64,000 nucleotides of DNA, taken from contig NZ_JAFEKF010000001.1 of NCBI RefSeq assembly GCF_016888445.1, positions 682,001-746,000 of the forward strand, written 5' to 3'. This document shows, in pieces, positions 28,528-37,938 of the stretch; position 1 is the first letter of the stretch, and every line of letters begins with the position of its first letter. This DNA is from Marinomonas ostreistagni (GTDB taxonomy: Bacteria > Pseudomonadota > Gammaproteobacteria > Pseudomonadales > Marinomonadaceae). The notes under the pieces are model-generated. The model was not told where the DNA came from, searched no databases, and worked only from the letters and a program-made list of their open reading frames with translations. The translations under genes were made by a program, and so were the position numbers.

Positions 28528-29334
28528 ATGAGTCGCATTCAGCACTGTTTTGAGCAGTTAAAAGCCAACGACAAAAAAGCTTTGATTCCGTACATTACCG
28601 CTGGAGATCCGACCCCTCAACACACCGTTGAGCTAATGCATAGTTTGGTCGAAGCGGGTGCAGATATTATTGAGTTGGGTATGCCGTTTTCTGATCCGAT
28701 GGCCGATGGGCCTGTGATTCAGTTGGCCTGTGAGCGTGCGTTGGCAGCCGGTACAACGGTACGTAAAGTGCTGCAGATTGTGGCGGAGTTTCGTCAAATC
28801 AATCAACAAACACCCGTTGTATTGATGGGGTATTTAAATCCGATCGAGTTTTTTGGTTATCAAGCTTTCTCGGATGCTGCTAAAGAAGTCGGCGTAGATG
28901 GCATTTTATTAGTAGATTTGACTCCTGAAGAAGCCACAGATGTAGTAGAATGCTTCCGTAGCAATAGCATTGATTTAATTTACCTTTTGTCACCGACGAC
29001 AACGCCTGCCCGAGCAGCTAAAATTTGTTCCATGGCATCAGGCTATGTTTACTACGTCTCGGTGAAAGGTGTCACCGGATCGGCAACGCTTGATGTAGAC
29101 AGCGTTGCGACACATGTAGAGTCTTTGCGAGAAATTACCGATCTGCCGATCGGCGTTGGCTTTGGTATTCGTGACGCCCAAACAGCGCGTGCGGTGAGCC
29201 AATGTTCAGACGGTGTTATTGTCGGCAGTGTATTAGTGAATGCCATCGCCAGCGCGGCGGATAGCACACAAGATCAAATTGCTGATGCCTTACGTGATAT
29301 TTTGACGCCCATGCGCGTTGAGATGGATAAATAA
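28528..29334 (+). CDS. trpA: Tryptophan synthase alpha chain
   Basis: Cleaves indole-3-glycerol phosphate to indole, passed through a tunnel to TrpB. 268 residues; catalytic Glu is in DIIELGMPFSDPMADGPVIQ and Asp in GVDGILLVDLTPEE, and the phosphate site is VGFGIRDAQTA. It is followed by accD after 36 bases. Confidence 0.98.
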   Translation: MSRIQHCFEQLKANDKKALIPYITAGDPTPQHTVELMHSLVEAGADIIELGMPFSDPMADGPVIQLACERALAAGTTVRKVLQIVAEFRQINQQTPVVLMGYLNPIEFFGYQAFSDAAKEVGVDGILLVDLTPEEATDVVECFRSNSIDLIYLLSPTTTPARAAKICSMASGYVYYVSVKGVTGSATLDVDSVATHVESLREITDLPIGVGFGIRDAQTARAVSQCSDGVIVGSVLVNAIASAADSTQDQIADALRDILTPMRVEMDK

Positions 29335-29370
29335 CTAAGGCATTAGTTCGTTACTATTTTGGAGAGTTAA

Positions 29371-30234
29371 ATGAGCAGTTGGCTAGATAAATTTGTTCCT
29401 TCAATTATGCGCAGTGAAACCAAGCGTCCACAGGGCAGTGTGCCTGAAGGCCTTTGGAAGAAATGCCCGAAGTGTGACAACGTACTGTATCGCCCTGAGC
29501 TAGAGAAAAACTTGGATGTTTGCCCAAAATGTGAACACCACATGCGTGTTGGCGCGCGTCGTCGTCTAGATATCTTCCTAGACAAAGAAGGTCGTGAAGA
29601 AATCGCAGCGCACCTAGAGCCTGAAGATAAACTGAAGTTTAAAGACTCTAAACGTTACAAAGATCGTTTGGCAGCGGCACAAAAATCCACTGGCGAAAAA
29701 GATGCCTTGGTCGCTTTTGAAGGCACCTTGCACGGTATGCCGATCGTGGCAGTGGCATTTGAATTTAGCTTCCTAGGTGGCTCTATGGGTGCCATCGTCG
29801 GTGAGAAGTTTGTTCAAGCTTGTAACGTGAGTCTAGAAAAAGGCATTCCATTGGTATGTTTCTCCGCTTCAGGTGGCGCGCGTATGCAAGAAGCGCTGAT
29901 CTCGCTTATGCAAATGGCGAAAACCAGTGCTGCCCTTGAGCGCATGAAGCAACAAGGTATTCCTTACATTTCAGCGATGACTGACCCTGTGTTTGGTGGT
30001 GTGTCTGCTTCATTAGCGATGCTAGGTGACTTAAATATCGCTGAACCGAATGCATTGATTGGTTTTGCCGGTCCGCGCGTTATTGAGCAAACCGTACGTG
30101 AGAAGCTTCCTGAAGGCTTCCAGCGCTCTGAGTTCTTGCTTGATAAAGGTGCATTAGACATGATCGTGACGCGTCACGAACTGCGTGATCGTTTGCACAA
30201 TGTTCTTTCTATTTTGACTCATAAAGCAGCGTAA
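29371..30234 (+). CDS. accD: Acetyl-CoA carboxylase carboxyltransferase beta subunit
   Basis: With AccA transfers carboxyl from biotin to acetyl-CoA, the first step of fatty acid synthesis. 287 residues; an N-terminal Zn ribbon is formed by C32, C35, C51 and C54 ([22 protein letters not shown]). The crotonase-like core has [20 protein letters not shown] and [21 protein letters not shown] precedes the start; folC begins four bases after the stop. Confidence 0.98.
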   Translation: MSSWLDKFVPSIMRSETKRPQGSVPEGLWKKCPKCDNVLYRPELEKNLDVCPKCEHHMRVGARRRLDIFLDKEGREEIAAHLEPEDKLKFKDSKRYKDRLAAAQKSTGEKDALVAFEGTLHGMPIVAVAFEFSFLGGSMGAIVGEKFVQACNVSLEKGIPLVCFSASGGARMQEALISLMQMAKTSAALERMKQQGIPYISAMTDPVFGGVSASLAMLGDLNIAEPNALIGFAGPRVIEQTVREKLPEGFQRSEFLLDKGALDMIVTRHELRDRLHNVLSILTHKAA

Positions 30235-30238
30235 TTGA

Positions 30239-31462
30239 ATGTCAGCACGTTCTTTGTCTGATTGGCTCTCGTATATCGAGAGCCAACATCCTTCCGAAAT
30301 CGAGTTAGGCCTTGAGCGCGGTTTAAGCGTGCTAGAAAAGCTAAACTTGGGGCGCCCTAAAGCAAAAGTGATCACGGTTGCTGGCACCAATGGTAAAGGC
30401 TCAACTTGCACCATGTTGAGTCAGTACTTAACTGCATCAGGCTATCGAGTCGGCACTTACACATCGCCTCACTTTCTACGTTTCAACGAGCGCGTTGCTA
30501 TTGATGGTTTAGAGTGCTCCGATGAATTGCTGGTTGAGGCTTTCACCGTTATTGAGCAAGTGCGTGGTGATACGCCGCTGACATACTTCGAGTTTTCTAC
30601 CCTTGCTGCACTGTGGGTGTTTGATCGCCTTGAGCTGGATTACTGGGTGCTGGAAGTAGGGCTTGGTGGTCGTCTTGACTCCGTCAACATGGTTGATACC
30701 GATTTAGCGGTTGTGACCTCGATTGCTTTAGATCACATCGATTGGCTCGGGGATTCTATCGACGGTATTGGTCGCGAAAAGGCCGGTATTGCTCGTCCTG
30801 GTAAGCCGCTCATTAGTGGCGTTGTAAATCCACCGCAAAGCATTGCTGATGTGGCGCAGGAAGTGGGTTCACCGTTACTGCAAAAGCATAAAGATTTCAC
30901 CTTCTCTGTGGCGCAAGATTCATGGTCTTGGCAAGGCTTAGGGCAGCAGTTTGACGGGCTGCCAATTCCTAAATTGCCGCTTGAAAATGCCGCGACTGTG
31001 ATTGCAACCTTGCTTCAGCTAGACATAGCTGTGACCAGTGAACGTTTAACAGACTTGTTCCGCGAGGCCACTTTAGTAGGCCGCTTCCAGCAAGTCGCGA
31101 CTAGCCCTGATGTGTTCATTGATGTGGCACACAATCCAGAGGCTGCGATTCAGTTGAAGCAGCAGCTAGATCGACTTGGGCAGCCAGTGATCGCGGTATG
31201 TGGCATGCTTAAAGACAAAGATATCAGCGCGGTGATGAAGACCCTTAAAGATTCATTCCAAGCGTGGTATTTGCTTGACTTAGATGTGCCGCGTGGCGCT
31301 AAAGCCAGCGAACTGGCTGGCTACTTGCCTGAGGCCCATCAATACCAAGATATGCGTCAAGCGCTAGCGGATGCTTGTGCAGAAGCAACCAAACAAAATG
31401 CCACGGTGGTTGTGTTTGGCTCGTTTGTGACAGTATCAGCTTACCTTTCTTTGCAGGCGTAA
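30239..31462 (+). CDS. folC: Dihydrofolate synthase / folylpolyglutamate synthase
   Basis: Adds glutamate to dihydropteroate and to folates, using ATP. 407 residues; Mur-ligase fold with the P-loop VITVAGTNGKGSTCTMLSQY, the conserved GTYTSPHFLRFNERV and LEVGLGGRLDSVN motifs, and the C-terminal DVAHNPEA. It belongs to the accD-folC-SPOR-cvpA-purF series conserved in gammaproteobacteria. Confidence 0.97.
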   Translation: MSARSLSDWLSYIESQHPSEIELGLERGLSVLEKLNLGRPKAKVITVAGTNGKGSTCTMLSQYLTASGYRVGTYTSPHFLRFNERVAIDGLECSDELLVEAFTVIEQVRGDTPLTYFEFSTLAALWVFDRLELDYWVLEVGLGGRLDSVNMVDTDLAVVTSIALDHIDWLGDSIDGIGREKAGIARPGKPLISGVVNPPQSIADVAQEVGSPLLQKHKDFTFSVAQDSWSWQGLGQQFDGLPIPKLPLENAATVIATLLQLDIAVTSERLTDLFREATLVGRFQQVATSPDVFIDVAHNPEAAIQLKQQLDRLGQPVIAVCGMLKDKDISAVMKTLKDSFQAWYLLDLDVPRGAKASELAGYLPEAHQYQDMRQALADACAEATKQNATVVVFGSFVTVSAYLSLQA

Positions 31463-31475
31463 TTCGGAGGCGCTT

Positions 31476-32078
31476 ATGTTAGATACGAAGTCGAAATATC
31501 GCTTGATTGGTGCAGGTCTTTTGATTGCCTCATCAGCTATTCTTTTGCCTTTGGTATTAGACGGTGAGCGCCCAGAAGAACTGAATGTGGATGTTACTAT
31601 GCCAGCGCAACCGACCTTCCCTGAAGTAGAGGTGGCGCCGGTACAGTCGATGGACGAACTCGCTCAAGAAACAGAGCAAGAGCGTACTGCCAACGATATC
31701 CAGTTGTTGCCAGAGCCACAGCAAGCCACGACGGCAAGCAATGATGCACCTGCTCCTAAGCCAACACCAGAGCCCGCACCAGCACCTAAAGCTGAGCCGA
31801 AGCCGAAACCTACTGAAGTGGTGAAGAAAGAGGTCGCGCCGGTGGGTGAGCGCTGGACACTGCAAGTGGCAACATTCGGTCAGAAGGCCAATGCCGAGCG
31901 TACGCTTAACAAACTGAAAGAAGCGGGTTATCCAGCTTACGTGATGACCAGCAACTCTCTTTTTAAAGTGTTTGTGGGGCCCGAATTGGAGCGCTCCGCG
32001 TCGGAAAAAGTAAAGACCAAGGTGCAGCGTGAGTTTAAGCTTAGCGGCATTGTCGTGAAATATTCACCTAATTCGTAA
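31476..32078 (+). CDS. SPOR-domain protein, DedD-like
   Basis: A 200-residue cell-division-associated protein. It has a short cytoplasmic start, one membrane anchor (about 10-27, LIGAGLLIASSAILLPLVLD), a Pro/Ala/Glu/Lys-rich linker (about 85-122) and a C-terminal SPOR domain (about 125-200, GERWTLQVATFGQKANAERT) that binds denuded septal peptidoglycan. Position between folC and cvpA matches dedD of E. coli. Confidence 0.9.
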   Translation: MLDTKSKYRLIGAGLLIASSAILLPLVLDGERPEELNVDVTMPAQPTFPEVEVAPVQSMDELAQETEQERTANDIQLLPEPQQATTASNDAPAPKPTPEPAPAPKAEPKPKPTEVVKKEVAPVGERWTLQVATFGQKANAERTLNKLKEAGYPAYVMTSNSLFKVFVGPELERSASEKVKTKVQREFKLSGIVVKYSPNS

Positions 32079-32147
32079 AACTTCCAGCTCACCGCTTGGA
32101 ATAAAACGAGCTTTTGGTAAACTGCGCAGCGTTGCATAGAGGTACGT

Positions 32148-32681
32148 GTGGAACAGATTCAATCGATTTCAACTTTAGACTGGTTAATTATCGCCGTTGT
32201 CATTATTTCTACCCTTATCAGTCTCAAGCGAGGCTTGGTAAAAGAAGTGTTATCGCTTGTTATCTGGGTCTCAGCCTTTATTATTGCCGTCAAATTCACA
32301 GACCCATTGCAGACCTTGTTGATGGATCAGGTTCAAAATGACCAGATTCGGTATGTGGTGGCGTTTATTGGTTTATTCATTGCCACGCTCATCGTTGGCG
32401 CGCTGGTAAACTTTATACTAGGGTCATTGATCCAATTAACCGGCCTAAGTGGCACTGATCGTGTTTTAGGTATGTTATTTGGTTTTGCCCGTGGCAGCTT
32501 GATCGTAGTGGCGTTTATTTCGCTGCTAAGCCTGAGCCCTGCCATTGAAAAGTCTGATATGTGGAAGTCCTCTCAGTTGGTGCCACAGTTAGTCATTATG
32601 AAAGATTGGGTGCGCGATATGCTAGGCAAAGGCGAAGAGGCATTTGACTCAACCCTTATTGAGCGCACTTTAAACAGTTAA
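32148..32681 (+). CDS. cvpA: CvpA family membrane protein
   Basis: A 177-residue inner-membrane protein with four hydrophobic helices ([20 protein letters not shown], the family signature, at the N-terminus). In E. coli it is needed for colicin V export and is co-transcribed with purF; its core function is unclear. The start is GTG 32148 after AGAGG. It is 68 bases upstream of purF. Confidence 0.92.
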   Translation: MEQIQSISTLDWLIIAVVIISTLISLKRGLVKEVLSLVIWVSAFIIAVKFTDPLQTLLMDQVQNDQIRYVVAFIGLFIATLIVGALVNFILGSLIQLTGLSGTDRVLGMLFGFARGSLIVVAFISLLSLSPAIEKSDMWKSSQLVPQLVIMKDWVRDMLGKGEEAFDSTLIERTLNS

Positions 32682-32749
32682 TCGCAGTTATCTGCGACGT
32701 AAAAAATAAACGGCAAAGTCGTTTTCTCCTAATCACGAGGTATATATAC

Positions 32750-34255
32750 ATGTGTGGTATCGTTGGTGTCGTAGCCACGTCGATGGTTAACCAAACCATT
32801 TTTGACGCTCTCACGCTTCTTCAGCATCGCGGTCAGGACGCTGCTGGAATGGTTACAAGCCATAACGGATTATTATGCTTGCGCAAAGACAATGGTCCAG
32901 TGAGTGAAGTGTTTCGTACACGACACATGAAAAAACTGCACGGCAATATAGGCATCGGCCACGCACGTTACCCAACTGCGGGTACGTCTAGCTCTGCTGA
33001 AGCCCAGCCGTTTTATGTGAATTCACCTTATGGTATTTCTCTTGCCCACAACGGCAACTTGACCAACACTGCTAAGCTTAAGCAGGAAGTGTTTGAGTCA
33101 GATTTACGCCATATCAACACGACTTCAGATTCTGAAGTGTTGGTAAACGTGTTGGCTCACGAGCTTCACGAAGAGGGCAAACTTGTCCCAACACCAGAAG
33201 ATATCTTTAATGCCCTAGAGCGTGTTTACAAGCGTATCGAAGGTGGCTACGCAGTGGTGGCTCTGATCACTGGTTACGGTATCTTGGCGTTCCGTGATCC
33301 AGATGGTATCCGTCCATTGATCTACGGCTCACGTGAAACTGAGAACGGCACTGAATACATGGTTGCATCTGAGAGTGTGGCTCTGGATGCAGCTGGCTTT
33401 ACCATTGAGCGTGATATTCGCCCAGGCGAAGCGATCTTCTTCGATGTGAACCACAAGGTTTACACGCGTCAGTGTACGGAAGCTCGTGCACCGCGTCCGT
33501 GTCTGTTTGAGTATGTGTACTTTGCGCGTCCGGATACGGTGATCGATAACATCTCGGTTTACAAAGCACGTATCAACCAAGGTGATCGTTTGGCCGCTAA
33601 AATCAAGCGCGAGTGGGCGGATCATGATATTGATGTGGTGATCCCAATCCCAGACACCAGCCGTACCGCAGCGCTACAGATCGCTCAAGAGCTGAATATC
33701 CCATTCCGAGAAGGTTTGGTTAAAAACCGTTACATCGGTCGTACTTTTATCATGCCAGGTCAGACCATTCGTAAGAAGTCTGTGCGTCAGAAGCTGAACC
33801 CAGTACCGTTTGAGTTTAAAGACAAAAACGTACTCCTAGTAGATGACTCGATTGTGCGTGGTACCACCAGCCAAGAAATCATCGAAATGGCTCGCGAAGC
33901 CGGTGCGAAGAAAGTGTACTTGGCCTCTGCGGCACCTGAAGTGCGTTACCCGAACGTTTACGGTATCGACATGCCAGCGGCGACTGAGCTGATTGCCTAC
34001 GATCGCAATGTGGATGAAATTTGTGAGCTAATTGGCGCTGACCGTTTGATTTTCCAAGACTTGGAAGACCTAATTGCGGCGTGTATCGATGAGAAGCACT
34101 CTGATGTGCGTGAATTTGATACGTCGGTATTCGATGGTAACTACATCACTGGTAACATTGATCAGGAATACCTAACGGGTCTAGCTAATGCCCGTAGCGA
34201 TTCAAACAAAGCGTCTGTCGCAGAATCTAACAGCGATCTAATGCACCCAATGTAA
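32750..34255 (+). CDS. purF: Amidophosphoribosyltransferase
   Basis: First step of purine synthesis: makes phosphoribosylamine from PRPP and glutamine. 501 residues. The start MCGIVGVV places the glutaminase nucleophile Cys directly after the initiator Met, with no propeptide, as in E. coli. Glutaminase residues include [12 protein letters not shown] and [10 protein letters not shown]; the PRPP site is [18 protein letters not shown] strong terminator follows. Confidence 0.98.
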   Translation: MCGIVGVVATSMVNQTIFDALTLLQHRGQDAAGMVTSHNGLLCLRKDNGPVSEVFRTRHMKKLHGNIGIGHARYPTAGTSSSAEAQPFYVNSPYGISLAHNGNLTNTAKLKQEVFESDLRHINTTSDSEVLVNVLAHELHEEGKLVPTPEDIFNALERVYKRIEGGYAVVALITGYGILAFRDPDGIRPLIYGSRETENGTEYMVASESVALDAAGFTIERDIRPGEAIFFDVNHKVYTRQCTEARAPRPCLFEYVYFARPDTVIDNISVYKARINQGDRLAAKIKREWADHDIDVVIPIPDTSRTAALQIAQELNIPFREGLVKNRYIGRTFIMPGQTIRKKSVRQKLNPVPFEFKDKNVLLVDDSIVRGTTSQEIIEMAREAGAKKVYLASAAPEVRYPNVYGIDMPAATELIAYDRNVDEICELIGADRLIFQDLEDLIAACIDEKHSDVREFDTSVFDGNYITGNIDQEYLTGLANARSDSNKASVAESNSDLMHPM

Positions 34256-34290
34256 ACCCATTGGCTTAGCAATAAGTTCGTGTTTGTATG

Positions 34291-34324
34291 CTAAGCCAGG
34301 TTTGACCTGGCTTAGTTGTTTTTA
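34291..34324 (+). terminator. Rho-independent terminator of purF
   Basis: CTAAGCCAGGT-TTG-ACCTGGCTTAG, a perfect 11-base stem, followed by TTGTTTTT. Confidence 0.8.
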
Positions 34325-34346
34325 AAGTGTCAACTTGGAGTGACCC

Positions 34347-35519
34347 ATGTCTGAATATAAAGATGCAACGCTCGCCATTCGAGCGGGTATTCGTCAAACC
34401 CAAGAGCAAGAAAACAGCGAAGCCATTTTCACCACCTCAAGCTTTGCTTACTCAAGTTCTAAAGAAGCGGCGGGTAAGTTTTGTGGTGAGCTAGATGGCA
34501 ATGTTTACTCGCGTTTCACGAACCCAACAGTGGAGATGTTTGAAAAGCGCCTGGCTGCACTAGAGAAGGGTGAGGCGGCGATTGCGACCGCATCGGGTAT
34601 GGCGGCATTGATGACGTTGGGTTACTCATTACTTAAAGCAGGCGATAAGGTTGTTTGTTCGCGCAACATTTTTGGCTCTACGGTGAAGTTTTTCAACGCC
34701 TACATGGCCAAATACAATGTCGAGATTGTGTACGTTGATGCGACAGACTACGAAGCTTGGGAACGTGAGATCGATGACAACACCGCTTTGTGTTACTTCG
34801 AGACACCGTCTAATCCATTGTATGAAGTGGTCGATGTAGCAAAAGTCGCTGAGCTTGCTCATGCTAAAAACGCGCTGTTGTGTGTTGATACCGTACTGGC
34901 AACGCCTGCGTTGCAAAATCCACTGACGCAAGGCGCAGACATCGTGATGCAGTCGGCGACCAAGTTTATCGATGGCCAAGGTCGTTGTCTGGGTGGTGCG
35001 TTGATTGCTTCGAAAGAGATCGTCAATCAATTCGTGGCCTTTATGCGTAGCGCCGGGCCAGCGATGAGCCCATTTAATGCGTGGGTGTTGTTGAACGGCC
35101 TTGAGACCCTAAGTTTGCGTATGACAGCCCACTCAAGCAATGCACAAGCACTGGCAGAATTCCTAGAGCAGCACCCGAAAGTTGCTAAAGTGAACTACGG
35201 TGGCTTGCCATCACACAAATATCACGAACTGGCTAAGGCGCAACAGAAAGGCTTTGGTGGTGTGATGTCATTTGAGCTAGACGGTGGTCGTGAAGCGGCT
35301 TGGACCTTTATTGATAATGTGAAGCTGATGTCGATCACCGGCAACTTAGGTGACACTAAGACGCTAGTAACGCACCCAGCCACAACCACTCATGGACGCT
35401 TAACCGATGAAGAGAAACTGGCAGCGGGTATCAAAGAAGGGCTAGTGCGTTTGTCGGTAGGCCTTGAAGATATCGAAGATATTATTGCTGATGTGGCGCA
35501 AGCACTGGATAAAATCTAG
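34347..35519 (+). CDS. metZ: O-succinylhomoserine sulfhydrylase
   Basis: A 390-residue PLP enzyme of the Cys/Met metabolism family that makes homocysteine directly from O-succinylhomoserine and sulfide. PLP Lys206 lies in QSATKFIDGQGRCLGG; SRFTNPTVEMFEKRLAALE and ETPSNPLYEVVD are family motifs. Position directly after purF is the same as metZ in Pseudomonas, which supports this over cystathionine gamma-synthase. GGAG precedes the start. Confidence 0.92.
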   Translation: MSEYKDATLAIRAGIRQTQEQENSEAIFTTSSFAYSSSKEAAGKFCGELDGNVYSRFTNPTVEMFEKRLAALEKGEAAIATASGMAALMTLGYSLLKAGDKVVCSRNIFGSTVKFFNAYMAKYNVEIVYVDATDYEAWEREIDDNTALCYFETPSNPLYEVVDVAKVAELAHAKNALLCVDTVLATPALQNPLTQGADIVMQSATKFIDGQGRCLGGALIASKEIVNQFVAFMRSAGPAMSPFNAWVLLNGLETLSLRMTAHSSNAQALAEFLEQHPKVAKVNYGGLPSHKYHELAKAQQKGFGGVMSFELDGGREAAWTFIDNVKLMSITGNLGDTKTLVTHPATTTHGRLTDEEKLAAGIKEGLVRLSVGLEDIEDIIADVAQALDKI

Positions 35520-35550
35520 CGTTTAAAGGCTTTCTAGTGTTTTCAATGCA

Positions 35551-35582
35551 AAAAAAAGAGCAGCGTTTAGCTGCTCTTTTTT
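35551..35582 (+). terminator. Rho-independent terminator of metZ
   Basis: AAAAAAAGAGCAGC-GTTTA-GCTGCTCTTTTTT with long A and T runs; it can also serve the convergent motA-motB-pilZ operon. Confidence 0.88.
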
Positions 35583-35607
35583 AGGTAGGGCGTTTACTGC
35601 AAGTAAG

Positions 35608-36024
35608 CTATTCTTCTTCGTCTAGATCAAGCAAGTCTTTCTCTTCTTCTTTCATGCGCTCGACGGCAGCTGCACGCAGGGACTCTTTTTGCGTATTGAG
35701 TACTAATGTCTCGACGTATTCACGCACGCTGTCTTCCATCGCGGTAAATTGCCAACCCGAACGCTCGGCTTGGCGGTAAATGAGTCGAGCTTTGACCTTA
35801 CCTACCACGATGCCATCTTGGTCTACGACAAAGCCCACGACCTCGTCTTCAATGGTTTCGAAGCTGTCATCGCTGGCTAGCGAGGTGCCATCGACACTAA
35901 TATCGATGCAGGCAAACTTAAAGGTGCCCCCATCGAAGCATATAGTATGCCCAACAGGTGAAACTCTGAGCGCTTCTCTGCGCTCGTTTGAGTGGTACTC
36001 AATACCCGATTTAACACTGTCCAT
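35608..36024 (-). CDS. PilZ-domain protein downstream of the stator genes
   Basis: A 138-residue cyclic-di-GMP receptor domain. The binding motifs are R16xxxR20 (RREALR) and D41xSxxG46 (DISVDG), both intact. The C-terminus is a charged helix rich in Glu/Lys. The open frame extends five codons further to a TTG, but AAGGA at 36031-36035 is spaced correctly for ATG 36024, so I use that. It is 20 bases after motB in the same direction, so it is part of the stator operon and could tie motor output to cyclic-di-GMP, as YcgR does for E. coli. Confidence 0.88.
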   Translation of the reverse strand: MDSVKSGIEYHSNERREALRVSPVGHTICFDGGTFKFACIDISVDGTSLASDDSFETIEDEVVGFVVDQDGIVVGKVKARLIYRQAERSGWQFTAMEDSVREYVETLVLNTQKESLRAAAVERMKEEEKDLLDLDEEE

Positions 36025-36044
36025 GGCAATTCCTTGCAAAGCTA

Positions 36045-36830
36045 TTAGTTGTTGTTAGAGTCGCTGATCGGTTTGTCCTTGTCGCGTTGTAACACAAATT
36101 CAACGCGTCGATTCAGGGCTCTGTTTTCTGGTGTGGTATTCGGTACGAGCGGAATACTGTCAGCATAACCGGTCGCCGTCATTCGCTCAGCGCGGATATC
36201 ATTTTCCAGAAAGTAGCGTAGGGTGGTGGTGGCTCGTATCGCCGACAATTCCCAGTTACTCGGAAAGCGAGAGGTATTGATCGGGATATTGTCAGTGTGA
36301 CCCTTAATATTGATATTGTAGTCTGTGTAGCGATTGAAAATGCCGAGCAGTGTTTCGTAAATAGGTTCAGCGCTGTATAAGATCTGTGCCTCACCTGATT
36401 CAAACAGGGAAGCGCCGTCGATACGAATAGTGATCTTCTCACCGTCTTCGTATACCGCCACTTGATTCTGCAATTGATTCGCCATGAAGCGGCTCGCTAC
36501 ATCATTGGCGATTTCATTCACTTCTTCACGCACTTCTTCATCGATAGGGTCTTTAGCGTAAGTCAGCTCTTGGTTGGTGGCCATCTGCGGTTCAGCAGGT
36601 TTGATGGTCTCCGTACCGCCACCTGAGTACATTTCTGGGTTTTGTCGTACCAGTGCACCATTGCTGTTTAAGGCAATTTGAATCGAGGAAAGCGCCGCAA
36701 TCAAGGTGGTTTCTGTCATCTTGGACAAGCTGTACAAGAGGATGAAAAACACCAACAGCAAAGACATTAGGTCAGCGTAGGTAAAGAGCCAACCTGGGGT
36801 TTCATCGTCTTCAAAATATGGATCACTCAT
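36045..36830 (-). CDS. Flagellar stator protein MotB/PomB family
   Basis: A 261-residue stator subunit. One N-terminal transmembrane helix (about 15-38) carries the ion-conducting Asp20 in FTYADLMSLLLVFFILLYS. The C-terminal OmpA-like domain (about 140-255, IKGHTDNIPI, NWELSAIRA) anchors to peptidoglycan. It lies three bases after the MotA-type gene. Whether it uses H+ or Na+ cannot be read securely from the sequence. Confidence 0.94.
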   Translation of the reverse strand: MSDPYFEDDETPGWLFTYADLMSLLLVFFILLYSLSKMTETTLIAALSSIQIALNSNGALVRQNPEMYSGGGTETIKPAEPQMATNQELTYAKDPIDEEVREEVNEIANDVASRFMANQLQNQVAVYEDGEKITIRIDGASLFESGEAQILYSAEPIYETLLGIFNRYTDYNINIKGHTDNIPINTSRFPSNWELSAIRATTTLRYFLENDIRAERMTATGYADSIPLVPNTTPENRALNRRVEFVLQRDKDKPISDSNNN

Positions 36831-36833
36831 AGC

Positions 36834-37604
36834 TTACTCCCCGCCGATGCCGGCTGGCTTACGCTGATGGGCTGGAATGTACGAAGACAGACGCTCGTAA
36901 ACAGCTAGATAGTTATTGCTGCCTAGCAAGCTCACAGTGCCGTCACGTATGATTTCTAAGGTTTGGATCTCTAAAATAGTTCGCGCTTTAAGTTTGCCTG
37001 CAATCGGGTTGAAAATAACCGTCGCCAATAAAGAGCCATAAAAAGTGGTAAGAAGGGCGACCGCCATTGCTGGGCCAATCGTTTCTGGATTATCAAGCTG
37101 TGCCAGCATCTGGATCAAACCTATCAAGGTACCCAACATGCCAAAGGCTGGTGCGTAAGCGCCCATTTTTTTAAATACATCTTGCACCACATAGTGACGC
37201 ATTTTTAGGGAGTCTATGTCCGCTTGCAACGTTTTGCGGATGTAGTCTTCATCGGAAGCATCCGATGCCATGGCAAGGGCGCGCTTTAAGAAAGGTGAGT
37301 CAGCATCGACACGGCTTAAGGCAATAAGGCCTTCGCGTCGAGCAACTTTAGTCAATTGCAGCATGGTTTGGATCATGGCTTGCGGGTCTTGCTTGTCTTG
37401 TGCAAAGACAATAAACATGGCGCGCAATGCGGCCATCGTATCTTTAAATTGGAAGGTCAAGAGGGTGGCAGCGATGGTGCCGCCGATGACGATCATAATG
37501 CCTGGTACGTTGATGAAAATGGTAAAATCACTGCTGCCCATGAAAATGGCGGAAATGATCAAGCCGATCCCAGTAATGATGCCTATAAAAGACGCAAAAT
37601 CCAT
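36834..37604 (-). CDS. Flagellar stator protein MotA/PomA family
   Basis: A 256-residue four-helix membrane protein that couples ion flow to torque on FliG. Helices are at about 5-25, 30-50, 150-170 and 180-205; the family signature is MGAYAPAFGMLGTLIGLIQM, and the cytoplasmic loop with charged residues (RRE, DADSPFLKRAL) contacts the rotor. At 256 residues it is closer to PomA than to E. coli MotA in length. It is the first gene of the motA-motB-pilZ unit. Confidence 0.94.
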   Translation of the reverse strand: MDFASFIGIITGIGLIISAIFMGSSDFTIFINVPGIMIVIGGTIAATLLTFQFKDTMAALRAMFIVFAQDKQDPQAMIQTMLQLTKVARREGLIALSRVDADSPFLKRALAMASDASDEDYIRKTLQADIDSLKMRHYVVQDVFKKMGAYAPAFGMLGTLIGLIQMLAQLDNPETIGPAMAVALLTTFYGSLLATVIFNPIAGKLKARTILEIQTLEIIRDGTVSLLGSNNYLAVYERLSSYIPAHQRKPAGIGGE

Positions 37605-37938
37605 TGAGTTAACTACCTAATTTTAGAGGACAATATCCTCATTATGTAGAGCATGTTTGGTTACGACAAGAGAAAAGTGTAAGTTTTTTGTATGTAAATT
37701 CGGTACTGCTGACGTTTTCTTGTAACCTTTCGCGCCAAGATAATATCTGCAGTCTGATTTGAATCGTCTGTATTGAGTGAAATGTGGTCAGTTGATCTTA
37801 CTTGCAAGCGTTTGAATCCTGCCTTGAGGATGATATTTTTATTGAAAATCAACACAAAAGCGCGTGCTTTAGTTAAAACTTAGCCGCGAAGAGTGGTAAC
37901 ATGACGCCACAAAATTGACCCTGTTTTTACGGAATATT
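37605..37938. other. Intergenic region between divergent motA-type and uup genes
   Basis: About 330 bases that must hold two promoters. A hairpin GAGGA-CAATA-TCCTC (37626-37640) lies in the motA leader. I saw no convincing sigma-28 promoter and no credible gene; a 64-codon minus-strand frame at 37661-37855 has no ribosome site or recognisable protein. Confidence 0.5.

Noticed and set aside
32708-32724. PurR-like box upstream of purF (AAACG-GCAAAGT-CGTTT)
   Set aside because: The arms do not align with ACGCAAACGTTTGCGT without an insertion, so I did not call an operator.
37605-37720. Sigma-28 flagellar promoter for motA-motB-pilZ
   Set aside because: No TAAA-N15-GCCGATAA match was found on the minus strand.
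37661-37855. 64-codon minus-strand frame between motA and uup
   Set aside because: No ribosome site, no recognisable protein, and it covers the region that must hold the promoters.
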